A program made the position numbers and the translations under genes. DNA of 64,000 nucleotides from Aeromonas enteropelogenes (GTDB lineage Bacteria; Pseudomonadota; Gammaproteobacteria; Enterobacterales; Aeromonadaceae): NCBI RefSeq assembly GCF_000819845.1, contig NZ_CDCG01000038.1, forward strand, positions 43,670 to 107,669. The letters run 5' to 3'. Positions 18,302 to 28,720 of this stretch are shown one piece after another. Position 1 is the stretch's first letter. Every line of letters starts with the position of its first letter. The notes beneath the pieces are model-generated. The model searched no databases. It was not told where the DNA came from and saw only the letters and a list, made by a program, of their open reading frames with translations.

Positions 18302-20404
18302 TCAGCTGAGACGAAATTGTCCCAACAATTGCTGCAATCGCTCTGCGGCCTGACGCAGAGCCTGACTGGCTTTGGCCGTTTCGGTCGCATCCAGGGCGAT
18401 GTCGTTGGCCAGTGCGTTGGTTTTTGACAGATTGCCGGAGACGGTCTCGGAAACCGAGCTCTGCTCCTCGGCGGCAGAGGCGATCTGGTAGGTCATGTCG
18501 TTGATGGTGGAGATGGCCTGATAGATGCTGCCAAGTGCCTCTTCCGCCAGATCCGCCTCGCCTACCGCCTGGTGGGTCAGCTGCTGGCTCTGGTTGATGG
18601 CGTTGACCGCGTTGGCCGAGCTGTGGCGGATCTTCTCGATCAGCTCCTGGGTGTTCTGCACCGCCTGCTGGGTGTTGCCTGCCAGCTTGCGTACCTCGTC
18701 GGCCACCACTGCAAAGCCGCGGCCCTGCTCGCCGGCGCGCGCCGCCTCGATGGCGGCGTTGAGCGCCAGCAGGTTGGTCTGGTCGGCAATGCCCTGAATG
18801 ACGGTGAGGATGCTGGTGATCTGCTCGCTGTCGTGGGCCAGCCCTTCCACTACCTCGGCCCCTTTCCCGGCCTCTGCTGCAACCTTGTGCATCGACTGGA
18901 TCACCTGCTGGAAGCGTACCTTGCCCTGATCTGCCGCACTCTGGGCCTGCTTGGCCGAGTCTGCGGTGTTGTTAGCGTGGGTGGCCACCTCCTGGCTGAC
19001 GTAGGACATCTCCTGCACTGCGGTCAGCATCTGTTCCATCTCTGCCTGATGATGCTGCAGGTTGTTGTCGGTCTGGCCGGCGATGCGGTCGGTATCACCG
19101 GCGTGACGGTTCACCTCGCTGGCGGTTTTCAGCACGTCTCCCAGCAGCACCTGCAGCTTGTCGATGAAACGGTTGATGCCCTTGGCCAGATCCCCCAGCT
19201 CGTCCACCGAGCGGGTGGTGAGGCGCTTGGTGAGATCCCCTTCGCCGTCGGCGATGTCATCCACCAGGCTGACCATCTGACGGATGGGGCCCGTGATGCT
19301 GCGAGCGATCACCAGCATGGTGGCCAGCGCCAGCACCAGCACGATGAGCGCACCCACCAGCTGTTGGGTCATGGCGGCCCGGTTCATATCGTTGAGTTGG
19401 GCTTCCAGCTGATCGGCGCCCGCCAGCACCACCTTGTAGGGCAGGGTGACGATGATGGCCCAGTTGCGGGCCATGCCCGGCACCATGATGGGCACCGAGA
19501 TCCGGAATGAATCGTTCAGCTCCTGACGCTGAACCTCCGGCTTCAGATATTGTTGCCACTGCTGACCGAGCACTTTGTCGGCCCGCCCACCCAGCAAGCT
19601 GGCATCCCCGCTGGTGCCGGTGATGACGCCGGCGGCGCTGACGATCAGGGTCTCGCCCTTGCCCTCATAGATGTTGCTGTTAAGGGTCTTGGCCTGGCGG
19701 CTGATGGAGTCTACCGCCAGATCCAGTGCGGCGATCCCCTTGAACTGGCCACCCACCATGATGGGGGTGGTGATGGTACTGACCAGCACCTGCTGGCCGT
19801 TGATGTCCACCTTGAAGGGATCGATGAGACAGGAGCGTCCCTCCCGTTTCGGACAGGAGTAGTAGTCGTTGGCCGGATTGCCGAACTCGTCGGGGTCGGT
19901 TTTCTCGATGGAGAGCAGCAGATCCGTGCCGATCTGATCCTTGTCACGATAGAAGTAGGGAACGAAGCGACCCTTGTCGTCACTGCCGAGCGCGCTCTGG
20001 CCGGCGAAGCTGGCGTCCTGGCCATCGAAGCCGTTCGGTTCGAAGCCGGCAAAGGCGCCATAGAGTTGCGGCTCGAGTGCGAGCTGGGCCTTGAGCAGAT
20101 CGGTGGCCTGCTGGCGAGTCAGAGGCAGCTTGCCTTCCTGCTGCAGGGCGAGGGCGCTGGCCATCTGCTGGGTATAGGAGAGCCCCTTTTGCAGCAACTG
20201 GGTGATGGCGGCTGCTTCGGCACGGGCGTTGGCGCTGACTTTCTGCCAGGCCTCCTGTTGCAGGGCGGCGCGGCTGGAGCTGATGGTCAGCTGTTGGGTC
20301 TGCTGACCCGAGTAGTGGTTGAGCAGGATCAGGATCACCAGGGCGGTGGTCATGGCGATCCCGGCCATTACCAGAATACGATTCTGGATAGAACGAAACT
20401 GCAT
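18302..20404 (-). CDS. Methyl-accepting chemotaxis protein with periplasmic Cache-type sensor
   Basis: 700-residue transmembrane chemoreceptor. Order: TM1 (about 7-29), a periplasmic sensing region of roughly 330 residues that looks like a double Cache domain ([20 protein letters not shown] includes two cysteines), TM2 ([19 protein letters not shown]), HAMP, then the coiled-coil signalling domain with the hairpin tip [20 protein letters not shown]. It ends in FRLS and lacks the NWETF-type tether for CheR/CheB. Start ATG 20404 has AAGGAA upstream; the longer frame to 20482 does not. The ligand is not predictable from sequence alone; Cache receptors often bind amino acids, amines or carboxylates. 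Confidence 0.92.
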   Translation of the reverse strand: MQFRSIQNRILVMAGIAMTTALVILILLNHYSGQQTQQLTISSSRAALQQEAWQKVSANARAEAAAITQLLQKGLSYTQQMASALALQQEGKLPLTRQQATDLLKAQLALEPQLYGAFAGFEPNGFDGQDASFAGQSALGSDDKGRFVPYFYRDKDQIGTDLLLSIEKTDPDEFGNPANDYYSCPKREGRSCLIDPFKVDINGQQVLVSTITTPIMVGGQFKGIAALDLAVDSISRQAKTLNSNIYEGKGETLIVSAAGVITGTSGDASLLGGRADKVLGQQWQQYLKPEVQRQELNDSFRISVPIMVPGMARNWAIIVTLPYKVVLAGADQLEAQLNDMNRAAMTQQLVGALIVLVLALATMLVIARSITGPIRQMVSLVDDIADGEGDLTKRLTTRSVDELGDLAKGINRFIDKLQVLLGDVLKTASEVNRHAGDTDRIAGQTDNNLQHHQAEMEQMLTAVQEMSYVSQEVATHANNTADSAKQAQSAADQGKVRFQQVIQSMHKVAAEAGKGAEVVEGLAHDSEQITSILTVIQGIADQTNLLALNAAIEAARAGEQGRGFAVVADEVRKLAGNTQQAVQNTQELIEKIRHSSANAVNAINQSQQLTHQAVGEADLAEEALGSIYQAISTINDMTYQIASAAEEQSSVSETVSGNLSKTNALANDIALDATETAKASQALRQAAERLQQLLGQFRLS

Positions 20405-20657
20405 CGTGCGTTCCTTGTGACGTGGAAAGTTGTTTGAATTATCGGCAGGGCGGGAGGCTTCTCCAGCAATGCTGCCTAGCAAAGCGGAAAAAACTGAACG
20501 GTTTTGCGATCCTCTTCAAAAATTGATGGGCATGCCCTATCGACCGCTTATTTCTTGTCCGGCACCCTCATGGTTTTCCCATCCGTCACTGTCGGTGCTA
20601 AAATGCGACGGTTTTTTTTAACGCATTGGCCCAAGGCCCTCTACACAAGGCTTAAAG

Positions 20658-22073
20658 ATGAAAGTCAAAACCCGTTTTGCTCCCAGCCCGACCGGCTTTT
20701 TGCATGTCGGCGGTGCCCGTACCGCACTCTATTCCTGGTTGTTTGCAAAGAATCAGGGCGGTGAGTTCGTGCTGCGTATCGAGGATACCGACCTGGAACG
20801 TTCCACTCAGGAGGCTATCGACGCCATCATTGAGGGCATGGAATGGCTGGAGCTGAACTGGGATGAGGGCCCCTACTACCAGACCAAGCGTTTCGATCGC
20901 TACAATGCCTTGATCGACGAGATGCTGGCCGACGGTCGCGCCTACAAGTGCTACTGCTCCAAGGAGCGTCTGGAAGCGCTGCGTGAAGGCCAGATGGCCA
21001 ACGGCGAGAAGCCCCGTTACGACGGCAAGTGCCGCCATGGTGATCACGATCACCCGGCCGATGCGCCTCACGTCATCCGTTTCCGCAACCCGACTGAAGG
21101 CTCAGTGGTGTTCGATGACCACGTACGTGGCCGCATCGAGTTCGCCAACACCGAGCTCGACGATCTCATCATCCGCCGCACCGATGGTGCCCCCACTTAC
21201 AACTTCTGCGTGGTGGTGGACGATTGGGATATGGAGATCACCCATGTGGTGCGTGGTGAAGACCACATCAACAACACCCCGCGCCAGATCAACATCTACA
21301 AGGCGCTGAACGCGCCGGTGCCGGAGTTTGCCCACGTTTCCATGATCCTGGGTGACGACGGTGCCAAGCTCTCCAAGCGCCACGGCGCCGTCTCCGTGAT
21401 GCAGTACCGTGACGACGGCTACCTGCCGGAAGCCCTGTTGAACTATCTGGTGCGTCTGGGCTGGTCCCACGGCGATCAGGAGATCTTCAGTCTGGAAGAG
21501 ATGATCAAGCTGTTCAGTCTGGATGCCATCTCCAAGTCCGCCTCGGCCTTCAACACCGACAAGCTGCTGTGGCTGAACAACCACTACATGCGCAGCCTGG
21601 ATCCGGCCTATGTGGCCAAGCACCTGGCCTGGCACATGGCCGACCAGAAGATCGACACCAGCAATGGCCCGGCCCTGGCCGACGTGGTGACCCTGCTGGC
21701 CGAGCGCTGCAATACCCTGGTGGAGATGGCCGCCCAGAGCCGCTATCTGTTCGAAGAGTATGAAGCTATCGACGAAGCGGCTGCCAAGAAGCATCTGCGC
21801 GGCGTCGCCGCCGAGCCCTTGGCCCTGGCCAAGGCCAAGCTGGCTGCCCTGGAGACCTGGACTACCGAAGCGCTGCACGAGCTGATTGAAGCCACTGCCG
21901 CCGAGCTGGGTCAGGGTATGGGCAAGGTCGGCATGCCGCTGCGCGTGGCGGTGACCGGTCTGGGTCAGTCCCCGGCCATCGACGCCGTGATGGCGCTGGT
22001 GGGCAAGGAGCGCGTGCTCGCCCGCATCGATCGCGCTTTGGCGTATATCGAAGCGCGTATGGCCGCTGAGTAA
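20658..22073 (+). CDS. gltX: GltX, glutamyl-tRNA synthetase
   Basis: Class I aminoacyl-tRNA synthetase charging tRNA-Glu. The 471 residues equal the E. coli length. Signature [14 protein letters not shown] holds the HIGH-equivalent, KLSKRHG is the KMSKS-equivalent, and the zinc-binding set C-x-C...C-x-H (CYCSKERLE to CRHGD) is intact. It ends EARMAAE. Transcription probably starts at an extended -10 TGCTAAAAT about 60 bases upstream. The unusual feature is downstream: a second copy of the last 40 codons, described separately. Confidence 0.97.
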   Translation: MKVKTRFAPSPTGFLHVGGARTALYSWLFAKNQGGEFVLRIEDTDLERSTQEAIDAIIEGMEWLELNWDEGPYYQTKRFDRYNALIDEMLADGRAYKCYCSKERLEALREGQMANGEKPRYDGKCRHGDHDHPADAPHVIRFRNPTEGSVVFDDHVRGRIEFANTELDDLIIRRTDGAPTYNFCVVVDDWDMEITHVVRGEDHINNTPRQINIYKALNAPVPEFAHVSMILGDDGAKLSKRHGAVSVMQYRDDGYLPEALLNYLVRLGWSHGDQEIFSLEEMIKLFSLDAISKSASAFNTDKLLWLNNHYMRSLDPAYVAKHLAWHMADQKIDTSNGPALADVVTLLAERCNTLVEMAAQSRYLFEEYEAIDEAAAKKHLRGVAAEPLALAKAKLAALETWTTEALHELIEATAAELGQGMGKVGMPLRVAVTGLGQSPAIDAVMALVGKERVLARIDRALAYIEARMAAE

Positions 22074-22092
22074 GCTTGCCGTCGCACATTGC

Positions 22093-22218
22093 CGTCATCG
22101 GTCTGGGTAAATTGCCCCGGCTATTGATGCCGTGATGGCGCTGGTGGGTAAGGAGCGCGTGCTCGCTCGCATCGATCGCGCCCTGGCCTATATTGAAGCG
22201 CGCATGGCCGCCGAGTAA
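22093..22218 (+). pseudogene. Remnant of a second gltX 3' end
   Basis: About 125 bases downstream of gltX that repeat its 3' end. From 22128 the copy still reads [20 protein letters not shown] and on through EARMAAE to a stop. Every base difference from the functional gene over that stretch (GGC/GGT, GCC/GCT, GCT-TTG-GCG/GCC-CTG-GCC, ATC/ATT, CGT/CGC and others) is synonymous. Just upstream, two extra bases (AA) shift the frame and similarity then fades. Silent-only divergence means the piece came from a separately evolving functional gltX, so it is more likely the stub of a replaced allele than a decayed tandem copy. Confidence 0.85.
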
Positions 22219-22270
22219 GCAGACCATCGTCAGGCTGGGCGGGATACCTGCCCGGCTGAACACCAGATAC

Positions 22271-22306
22271 AAAAAATCCGAAACGCCATGTTTCGGATTT
22301 TTTTAT
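22271..22306. terminator. Terminator after gltX and its remnant
   Basis: AAAATCCGAAAC/GTTTCGGATTTT stem with A and T runs on both sides. Serves gltX rightward and possibly the chemoreceptor gene leftward. Confidence 0.88.
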
Positions 22307-22356
22307 GGTTGCAGTTTTGTGTGGCGGAGCCTGGCTGAGCAGGCTCCAGATCGGGA

Positions 22357-23607
22357 TCAGGTCAGCTTGAAGGAGTTGATCTGGCTGTCCAGATCCTTGC
22401 TGTGTTGCTCCACCAGCTCGGAGGCCTCCTGCAGCTCCCGCAGTACCACCACGGAGCCTTCGGCGATCTGCTTGACCTGCTCCAGGTTGCCGCGCATCTC
22501 TTCGGCCACCGAGCTCTGTTGCTCGGAGGCGGCGGCGATGTGGCGGTTCATGTCGGCCACCCCCTGCACCCGTTGCACTATGGTGGCGAGTTGATCCCCC
22601 GCGCGAGTGACCTGCTCTACTCCCTTGTCCGCCTGTTGCACGCTCTGGGACATCAGCTCGGCCGCCTGGGCGGCATTGCCCTGCAGCTGTTCGATCATCT
22701 TCTGGATCTCGACGGTGGCCGCCTGGGCCCGGTTGGCCAGCTCGCGTACTTCCGAGGCGACTACCGCAAAGCCACGACCGGCCTCACCGGCACGGGCTGC
22801 CTCGATAGCGGCGTTCAACGCCAGCAGGTTGGTCTGCTCCGAGATGCCGCGAATGGTGTCGACCACAGAGCCGATGCGATCCACTCCCTGTTCCACCTGA
22901 TTGACCACGGTGGCAGAGCGCTGGATGTTGCCGGAGAGGGTGTCGATGGTGTTGACGGTTTCCGCCACGCAGCGGCTGCCCTCTTCGGCCAGCTGGCTGG
23001 TTTCTGTGGTGGCATGGGAGGCCTGTTCGGCATGGGCTGCCACTTCACGAATGGCGCCGACCATCTGGCTCATGGCGCTGGCCAGTTGCTCTATCTGGCC
23101 GAACTCTTCGTTGATCGCCTCGTTGGCCTCTTCCATGCAAAGGGTGACCTGGGAGGCGATCTCGTTGAGCTCCTTGCAGGCGGCACGCTGGTTGCCAAAC
23201 ACCGCCTTGAGGTTTTCCTGGGAGTGGGAGACCGCCTTGGCAATGTCACCGAACTCATCGCGGGAGTGGAGCAGCACCTTGTGGCTGAGATCCCGCTTGG
23301 CGAAGCGCTCCAGCAGGCCGACCAGATAATGTACCTGCTTCACCATCAGGCGGGAGCCGGTCAGCAACAGGATCACGAACAGCAGCCCCATGATGGCCGT
23401 CTCCATCAGACCGGTCCAGAGCAGGCGGTCGGCAATGGCGTTTGCCTTGTCCGGATCCAGCCCTTCGCTGAGCAGGGTGGCTTCCAGATTGTTGGCATCG
23501 AACCAGAGCTTGGTGAGCAACAACAAGGTACTGAATACCATCAGCAGCACCACCTTGGGTACCAGCCGTATATCACTCATCCGCTTCTCTAGCAGGTTTA
23601 GCTGCAT
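22357..23607 (-). CDS. Methyl-accepting chemotaxis protein with small periplasmic region
   Basis: 416-residue chemoreceptor. Two membrane segments (about 17-36 and 66-86) enclose only about 30 residues of periplasm, too little for a standard ligand domain. HAMP-like linker follows, then a signalling domain with tip [20 protein letters not shown]. It ends SFKLT without a CheR tether. Such receptors often sense membrane state, partner proteins or internal signals; which applies here is unknown. AAAGGAG precedes the ATG. It is divergent from the potassium-channel gene, 101 bases apart. Confidence 0.9.
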   Translation of the reverse strand: MQLNLLEKRMSDIRLVPKVVLLMVFSTLLLLTKLWFDANNLEATLLSEGLDPDKANAIADRLLWTGLMETAIMGLLFVILLLTGSRLMVKQVHYLVGLLERFAKRDLSHKVLLHSRDEFGDIAKAVSHSQENLKAVFGNQRAACKELNEIASQVTLCMEEANEAINEEFGQIEQLASAMSQMVGAIREVAAHAEQASHATTETSQLAEEGSRCVAETVNTIDTLSGNIQRSATVVNQVEQGVDRIGSVVDTIRGISEQTNLLALNAAIEAARAGEAGRGFAVVASEVRELANRAQAATVEIQKMIEQLQGNAAQAAELMSQSVQQADKGVEQVTRAGDQLATIVQRVQGVADMNRHIAAASEQQSSVAEEMRGNLEQVKQIAEGSVVVLRELQEASELVEQHSKDLDSQINSFKLT

Positions 23608-23708
23608 ATTTTTTCTCCTTTAAAAAACTGCTTTTTCCTTTGTCCTCAGGGCTATCGGCATTATCTTCCCTTTTATTAATTTGCACTGTGTTTAAAGTTG
23701 GAAAATGT

Positions 23709-24461
23709 ATGCGACATCACTTAACTCATCTGCGGGCCACCGATCTGCTGATGGCCTTCCTCTCTGTTATCTCGGTATTGCTGGTTACGGCCCGTTGGTG
23801 GGGGCACGAGACCCTGACTTCCCAGACACTGCAACTCTTCTATGACCTCGACAGCCTGATCTGTTACTTCTTTCTCGCCCACTTCGCCTATGGCCTGGCC
23901 CGCGCCCCGGACAGGAAGACCTACTTCAAGGCCAACTGGTTTTATCTGCCGGGCAGTCTGCCCATGGTGGAGTCCCTGCGCTGGGCCCGGTTGATCCAGT
24001 TGTGGCGGGTCTATCAGTTGCTGCGCAGCCAGCCTGACCTGCTGGCCATGTTTCGTCGCGAGCGAAACGAAACCACCATCTCCGGCATCCTGTTCCTGTT
24101 CGTCCTCTTGCTGGGGCTCGGCTCCGGGATCATGTACTGGATTGAATCCGGTCAGCCGGGCAGTGAAATCGAGACACCCTATGATGCGTTCTGGTGGACC
24201 CTGGTGACCCTCTCCACCGTGGGTTACGGGGATCTGGTGCCCAAGACGGAGGAGGGGCGCTTTGTGGCCAGCCTGCTGATCCTGTTCGGGGTCGGCCTGT
24301 TTGGCGCGCTCAGCGGTTTCATGGCCAGCCTGTTTCTGCAGCCCAATCGCGGTGATAACGACACCGAGAAGTGGCGTCATCACTACAATGCCCAGCAGGA
24401 GCAGTTGTTGCAGGAGTTGCGAGCGCTGCGGGCCGAGGTACGGGAGCTGAGAAACAAGTGA
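23709..24461 (+). CDS. Voltage-gated-type potassium channel
   Basis: 250-residue inner-membrane channel. The selectivity filter STVGYGD is intact, between pore-lining segments (about 118-136 and 171-190). The N-terminal half looks like a voltage-sensor module: S1 (LLMAFLSVISVLLVTARWW), S2, an S3-like NWFYLPGSLP, and an S4-like helix with regularly spaced arginines (LRWARLIQLWRVYQLLRS). The C-terminus is a short coiled coil (QEQLLQELRALRAEVRELR) that could tetramerise the subunits. ATG 23709 was chosen; a TTG-started extension to 23640 is possible but lacks a signal. Potassium selectivity is inferred from the filter. Confidence 0.9.
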   Translation: MRHHLTHLRATDLLMAFLSVISVLLVTARWWGHETLTSQTLQLFYDLDSLICYFFLAHFAYGLARAPDRKTYFKANWFYLPGSLPMVESLRWARLIQLWRVYQLLRSQPDLLAMFRRERNETTISGILFLFVLLLGLGSGIMYWIESGQPGSEIETPYDAFWWTLVTLSTVGYGDLVPKTEEGRFVASLLILFGVGLFGALSGFMASLFLQPNRGDNDTEKWRHHYNAQQEQLLQELRALRAEVRELRNK

Positions 24462-24604
24462 TGATGAGGTCAAAAAGTGGCCAAGTCATGTATGGCAGGG
24501 CAGGGAGTGCCCCCAGGGGAAGCGTTTTCTTTGCTTGTCCTTTAACCTGCCGGCGGCTTAACATTCAGCCTCTTACCCAAAACTGAAAAGAGAACCGATC
24601 GACC

Positions 24605-25210
24605 ATGCGCGCCCTTCTCGGGATTTTGATCTGCTTGTGTGCCGGCCAGGCACTGGCCGAGACCCGTTATGTTTCAGACAACATCTTTACCTATATCCAC
24701 AATGGCCCGGGGACCCAGTACCGGATCCTGGGCAGCGTCAAGGCGGGTGAGCCGCTGGAGATAAAGTCGGTGAACGGCGAAGCCGGTTTCACTCAGGTGG
24801 TGGACGGCCGTGGCCGTGAAGGGTGGATCAAGAGCAGCGAGCTGCAGAGCCAGCCCAGCCTGCGCGAGCGCCTGCCCCAGGTCGAGAAGGAGCGGGATGA
24901 GCTCAAGAGCCGCCTGCAGAACCTCAACGGCGACAACGAGAAACGCTTTGCCGAGAAGGATGGCCAGATTGAACTGCAGAGCAATGAGATAGCGTCGCTC
25001 AAGGCCCAGCTCGCCAGCCAGGGCGAGGAGATGAGCAATCTCAAGGAGCAGAACGATGCCCTGACCCAGAGTTATGACAACCGGGAACACGACATGCAGA
25101 TGGACTGGTTCATCCGTGGCGGTGCCATGGTGGGGGCCGGCATCCTGCTCGGCATCCTGTTGCCCATGCTGCCTCGTCGCCGCAGCCGCAGCGATCGCTG
25201 GATGAATTGA
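24605..25210 (+). CDS. YgiM-like SH3-domain membrane protein
   Basis: 201-residue envelope protein of the TIGR04211/YgiM type. Signal peptide (MRALLGILICLCAGQALA), bacterial SH3 domain (about 20-80, including IHNGPGTQYRILGSV), a long coiled coil (about 85-160), a C-terminal membrane segment (MVGAGILLGILLPML) and a basic tail. SH3b domains of this kind often bind cell-wall peptides. Function is not established. It stands alone, closed by a terminator. Confidence 0.88.
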   Translation: MRALLGILICLCAGQALAETRYVSDNIFTYIHNGPGTQYRILGSVKAGEPLEIKSVNGEAGFTQVVDGRGREGWIKSSELQSQPSLRERLPQVEKERDELKSRLQNLNGDNEKRFAEKDGQIELQSNEIASLKAQLASQGEEMSNLKEQNDALTQSYDNREHDMQMDWFIRGGAMVGAGILLGILLPMLPRRRSRSDRWMN

Positions 25211-25229
25211 CAAAAATTGTCTGACTGAG

Positions 25230-25265
25230 CAGAAGGGTCGCCATGGCGGCCCTTCTCTGTTTTTG
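25230..25265 (+). terminator. Terminator after the YgiM-like gene
   Basis: AGAAGGGTCGCC/GGCGGCCCTTCT stem followed by GTTTTTG. Confidence 0.88.
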
Positions 25266-25308
25266 TCGTTTGACGCAGGGCCGGAGGGGGCATAAAGGGA
25301 GAGCGAAA

Positions 25309-25318
25309 TTGTATACAA
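25309..25318. promoter_or_regulatory. GntR-type palindrome upstream of putA, distal
   Basis: TTGTATACAA, a perfect palindrome fitting the T-N-GT...AC-N-A pattern of GntR/FadR-family operators. It lies 205 bases before the putA start. Confidence 0.5.
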
Positions 25319-25436
25319 AACAAGATGTGAAGCTGGCCTGAAAAGGGCATTTTCACCCTGAGATAGCCATAAAACTCCCATGTCAGCGATTTTTGTTAAA
25401 ACAAGGCAACAAATTTATTTCATATAGGGTGCAATA

Positions 25437-25446
25437 TTGTATACAT
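25437..25446. promoter_or_regulatory. GntR-type palindrome upstream of putA, proximal
   Basis: TTGTATACAT, matching the distal site at nine of ten positions, 128 bases further in and 77 bases before putA. The AT-rich stretch around it (25380-25450) is the most promoter-like part of the gap. The interval 25211-25513 otherwise holds only the preceding terminator. Confidence 0.5.
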
Positions 25447-25513
25447 TATCGGCGTTTCGGCGGCACGGCCGCCTTCGTCGATATCAGCCCTAGGGCGTAC
25501 AGGAAGACCCCAT

Positions 25514-28500
25514 ATGTTCAAAGCGACTCAAGTGCTTGCAGCTGACTATATTCCCTCCGATCTGGCCGCCCTGCGCGAAGCCATCACCCAGAACTATGTG
25601 GTGGATGAAAATGCCTATCTGGCAGAGCTTGCCGCCATGCTGCCGGGAGATGGCGCCTCGCTGGAACAGGTGACCCAGCGGGCCCGCACCCTGGTGACCA
25701 AGGTGCGCAAGGAGAGCGGTTCCGGCGACGGTATCGACGCCTTCCTGCAGGAGTACAGCCTGGATACTCAGGAGGGGATCATCCTGATGTGTCTGGCAGA
25801 GGCGCTGCTGCGCATCCCCGATGCCCAGACCGCCGACGCCCTGATCAAGGACAAGCTCTCCGGCGCCAACTGGTCCTCTCATTTTCGCAAGAGCGACTCC
25901 ACCCTGGTCAACGCCTCGACCTGGGGCCTGATGCTGACCGGCAAGATCATCAAGCTCGACAAGAAGCTCGACGGCAATCCGGCCAACCTGCTGGGGCGCA
26001 TGGTCAACAAGCTGGGCGAACCCGTGGTGCGCTCTGCCATGTACGCCGCCATGAAGATCATGGGCAAGCAGTTCGTGCTGGGCCGCGATATGAAGGAGGC
26101 CCTCAAGGCGAGCCGCAAGTCCCGCGAGCTGGGTTACACCCACACCTACGACATGCTGGGTGAATCGGCGCTGACCATGCAGGACGCCGACAAGTATCTG
26201 GCCGACTACCACAACGCCATCGAGGCGGTGGGCGGCGAGCGGATCAGCGACGGCGGCCCGGCTCCCTCCATCTCCATCAAGCTCTCGGCGCTGCATCCGC
26301 GCTATGACGTGGCCAACCGCGAGCGGGTGCTCGGCGAGATGTGCGAGCGGCTGGTGGGGCTGGTGCGTCTGGCCCGCGACAAGGACGTGGCCATCAGCAT
26401 CGACGCCGAGGAGATGGACCGCCTCGAGTTGTCGCTGGATCTGTTCGAGCAGCTCTACCGCTCCGAGGCGAACCGTGGCTGGGGCAAGCTCGGCATGGTG
26501 GTGCAGGCCTACTCCAAGCGTGCCCTGCCGGTCTTGTGCTGGCTCACCGCCCTGGCCCGCGAGCAGGGGGATATCATTCCGGTACGTCTGGTGAAGGGGG
26601 CCTATTGGGACAGCGAGCTGAAATATGCCCAGCAGGCGGGCTTGCCCGGTTATCCGCTGTTTACCCGCAAGGCCGGTACCGACATCTCCTACCTCGCCTG
26701 TGCCCGCTACCTGCTGAGCGAGCCGACCCGCGGCTTCATCGCGCCCCAGTTTGCCACCCACAACGCCAATACCGTGGTCAGCATTCTGGAGATGGCCGGC
26801 GATCGCCAGTTCGAATTCCAGCGCCTGCACGGCATGGGGGAGGAGCTGCACAACGCCGTGCTCAATGACAACCCGGGCTTGCACTGCCGCATTTATGCAC
26901 CGGTCGGCGCCCACAAGGATCTGCTGCCCTACCTGGTGCGCCGCCTGCTGGAAAACGGCGCCAACACTTCGTTTGTGCACAAGCTGGTGGATCCCAACAC
27001 CCCGGTGGACAGTCTGGCCGAGCACCCGCTGCGTACCCTCAAGCGCTACTCGAGCTTTGCCAACGACCGCATCCCGCAGCCGGTGAACCTGTTTAGCGAT
27101 CGCAAGAACTCCAGTGGCGTGAACATGAACATCGTCTCCATCCAGCGCCCCTTCTTCGCCGGGCTCAAGGAGTTGGAGAGCAAGCAGTGGCTGGCGGGCC
27201 CCATCGTCGATGGCGAGACCCTCAAGCGTAATGAAGCCCGCGTGGTGCTGAGCCCGCAGGACGTGAGCCTGACCGTCGGCAAGATCCACTGGGCCGACGA
27301 GCAGGCGGTGGAGCAGGCGTTGGCCTCTGCCCATGCCGCCTTCCCGCGCTGGCGCGAGACGCCGGTCTCCGAGCGTGCCGCCGCGCTGGAAAAGCTGGCT
27401 GATCTTTTGGAAGCGAACCGCAACCAGTTTATTTCGCTCTGTACCCGTGAGGCGGGCAAGCTGCTGCAGGACGGCATCGACGAGGTGCGCGAGGCGGTGG
27501 ATTTCTGTCGCTACTACGCGGTGCAGGCTCGCAGCATGATGGGTCAGGCGACTCTGCTGCCCGGCTACACCGGCGAGCAAAACGAGCTGTTCCTGCAAGG
27601 GCGCGGCGTGTTTGTCTGCATCAGCCCGTGGAACTTCCCGCTGGCCATCTTCCTGGGGCAAGTCGCGGCGGCGCTGGCCACCGGCAACACCGTCATCGCC
27701 AAACCGGCGGAGCAGACCGGTCTCATCGCCCATCTGGCGGTGACCCTGGCGCACCAGGCCGGCATCCCGGGCGATGTGCTGCAACTGCTGCCGGGCGACG
27801 GTGCCACAGTGGGCGCCAAGCTGACAGCGGATCCCCGTATCGGCGGCGTCTGCTTCACTGGCTCCACTGAGACCGCCAAGCTCATCAACCAGACTCTGGC
27901 CAATCGTGACGGCGCCATCCTGCCGCTCATCGCCGAGACCGGCGGCCAGAACGCCATGATCGTCGACTCCACCGCCCTGCCGGAGCAGGTGGTGCGCGAC
28001 GTGGTGAGCGCCGCCTTCCAGAGCGCCGGCCAGCGCTGCTCCGCCCTGCGGGTGCTGTTCCTGCAAGAGGAGATCGCCGATCGGGTGTTGGAGATCCTCA
28101 CCGGTGCCATGCAGGAGCTCAAGGTCGGCAACCCGGCCGAGCACAACACCGACGTGGGCCCGGTCATTGACGCCGAGGCCAAGGCGGGGTTGGATCTGCA
28201 CCTGGCCAGGATGATCCCGAAAAGCCGCCTGATCGCCCAGGCCCCCATGCCGAAGGCGACCCAGGAGGGGCACTTCGTCCAGCCGACCGCACTCGAGATC
28301 CGCTCCATCAAGGAGCTGGAGCGCGAGCAGTTCGGCCCCATCCTGCACGTGGTGCGCTATGCCGCCCGGGATCTGGAGCAGGTGATCAATGACATCAACG
28401 GCACCGGCTACGGCCTGACGCTGGGCATTCACAGCCGCAACGAATCCCACGCAGAAGAGCTGGCGAGCCGCATCAACGTGGGCAACGTCTACATCAACCG

Positions 28501-28678
28501 CAACCAGATCGGCGCCATGGTCGGGGTACAGCCGTTCGGTGGCCAGGGCCTCTCCGGCACCGGTCCGAAGGCGGGCGGCCCCCACTATCTGAGCCGCTTC
28601 GTCACCGAGAAGACCCGTACCATCAACACCACGGCGGTGGGGGGCAACGCCTCCCTGCTGGCAATGGGGGATGTCTGA
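25514..28678 (+). CDS. putA: PutA, bifunctional proline dehydrogenase / P5C dehydrogenase
   Basis: Two-step proline catabolism enzyme: FAD-dependent oxidation of proline to pyrroline-5-carboxylate, then NAD-dependent oxidation to glutamate. The proline dehydrogenase barrel spans roughly 150-500 (SIKLSALHPRY, IRL-like PVRLVKGAYWDSE, ENGANTSFVHKL); the aldehyde dehydrogenase half about 550-1040 (CISPWNFPLAIF, SAFQSAGQRCSALRVL with the catalytic cysteine). At 1,054 residues it is far shorter than E. coli PutA (1,320). It lacks the N-terminal ribbon-helix-helix DNA-binding domain, so it should not repress its own gene. The family's C-terminal VGGNASLLAMG survives. No putP is adjacent. AGGAAG precedes the ATG. 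Confidence 0.95.
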   Translation: MFKATQVLAADYIPSDLAALREAITQNYVVDENAYLAELAAMLPGDGASLEQVTQRARTLVTKVRKESGSGDGIDAFLQEYSLDTQEGIILMCLAEALLRIPDAQTADALIKDKLSGANWSSHFRKSDSTLVNASTWGLMLTGKIIKLDKKLDGNPANLLGRMVNKLGEPVVRSAMYAAMKIMGKQFVLGRDMKEALKASRKSRELGYTHTYDMLGESALTMQDADKYLADYHNAIEAVGGERISDGGPAPSISIKLSALHPRYDVANRERVLGEMCERLVGLVRLARDKDVAISIDAEEMDRLELSLDLFEQLYRSEANRGWGKLGMVVQAYSKRALPVLCWLTALAREQGDIIPVRLVKGAYWDSELKYAQQAGLPGYPLFTRKAGTDISYLACARYLLSEPTRGFIAPQFATHNANTVVSILEMAGDRQFEFQRLHGMGEELHNAVLNDNPGLHCRIYAPVGAHKDLLPYLVRRLLENGANTSFVHKLVDPNTPVDSLAEHPLRTLKRYSSFANDRIPQPVNLFSDRKNSSGVNMNIVSIQRPFFAGLKELESKQWLAGPIVDGETLKRNEARVVLSPQDVSLTVGKIHWADEQAVEQALASAHAAFPRWRETPVSERAAALEKLADLLEANRNQFISLCTREAGKLLQDGIDEVREAVDFCRYYAVQARSMMGQATLLPGYTGEQNELFLQGRGVFVCISPWNFPLAIFLGQVAAALATGNTVIAKPAEQTGLIAHLAVTLAHQAGIPGDVLQLLPGDGATVGAKLTADPRIGGVCFTGSTETAKLINQTLANRDGAILPLIAETGGQNAMIVDSTALPEQVVRDVVSAAFQSAGQRCSALRVLFLQEEIADRVLEILTGAMQELKVGNPAEHNTDVGPVIDAEAKAGLDLHLARMIPKSRLIAQAPMPKATQEGHFVQPTALEIRSIKELEREQFGPILHVVRYAARDLEQVINDINGTGYGLTLGIHSRNESHAEELASRINVGNVYINRNQIGAMVGVQPFGGQGLSGTGPKAGGPHYLSRFVTEKTRTINTTAVGGNASLLAMGDV

Positions 28679-28696
28679 TCGACAGTTACCGACATC

Positions 28697-28720
28697 AGGC
28701 CGCCTGCGGGCGGCCTTTTT
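28697..28720 (+). terminator. putA terminator
   Basis: GGCCGCC/GGGCGGCC stem with a tight loop, then TTTTT. Confidence 0.88.
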
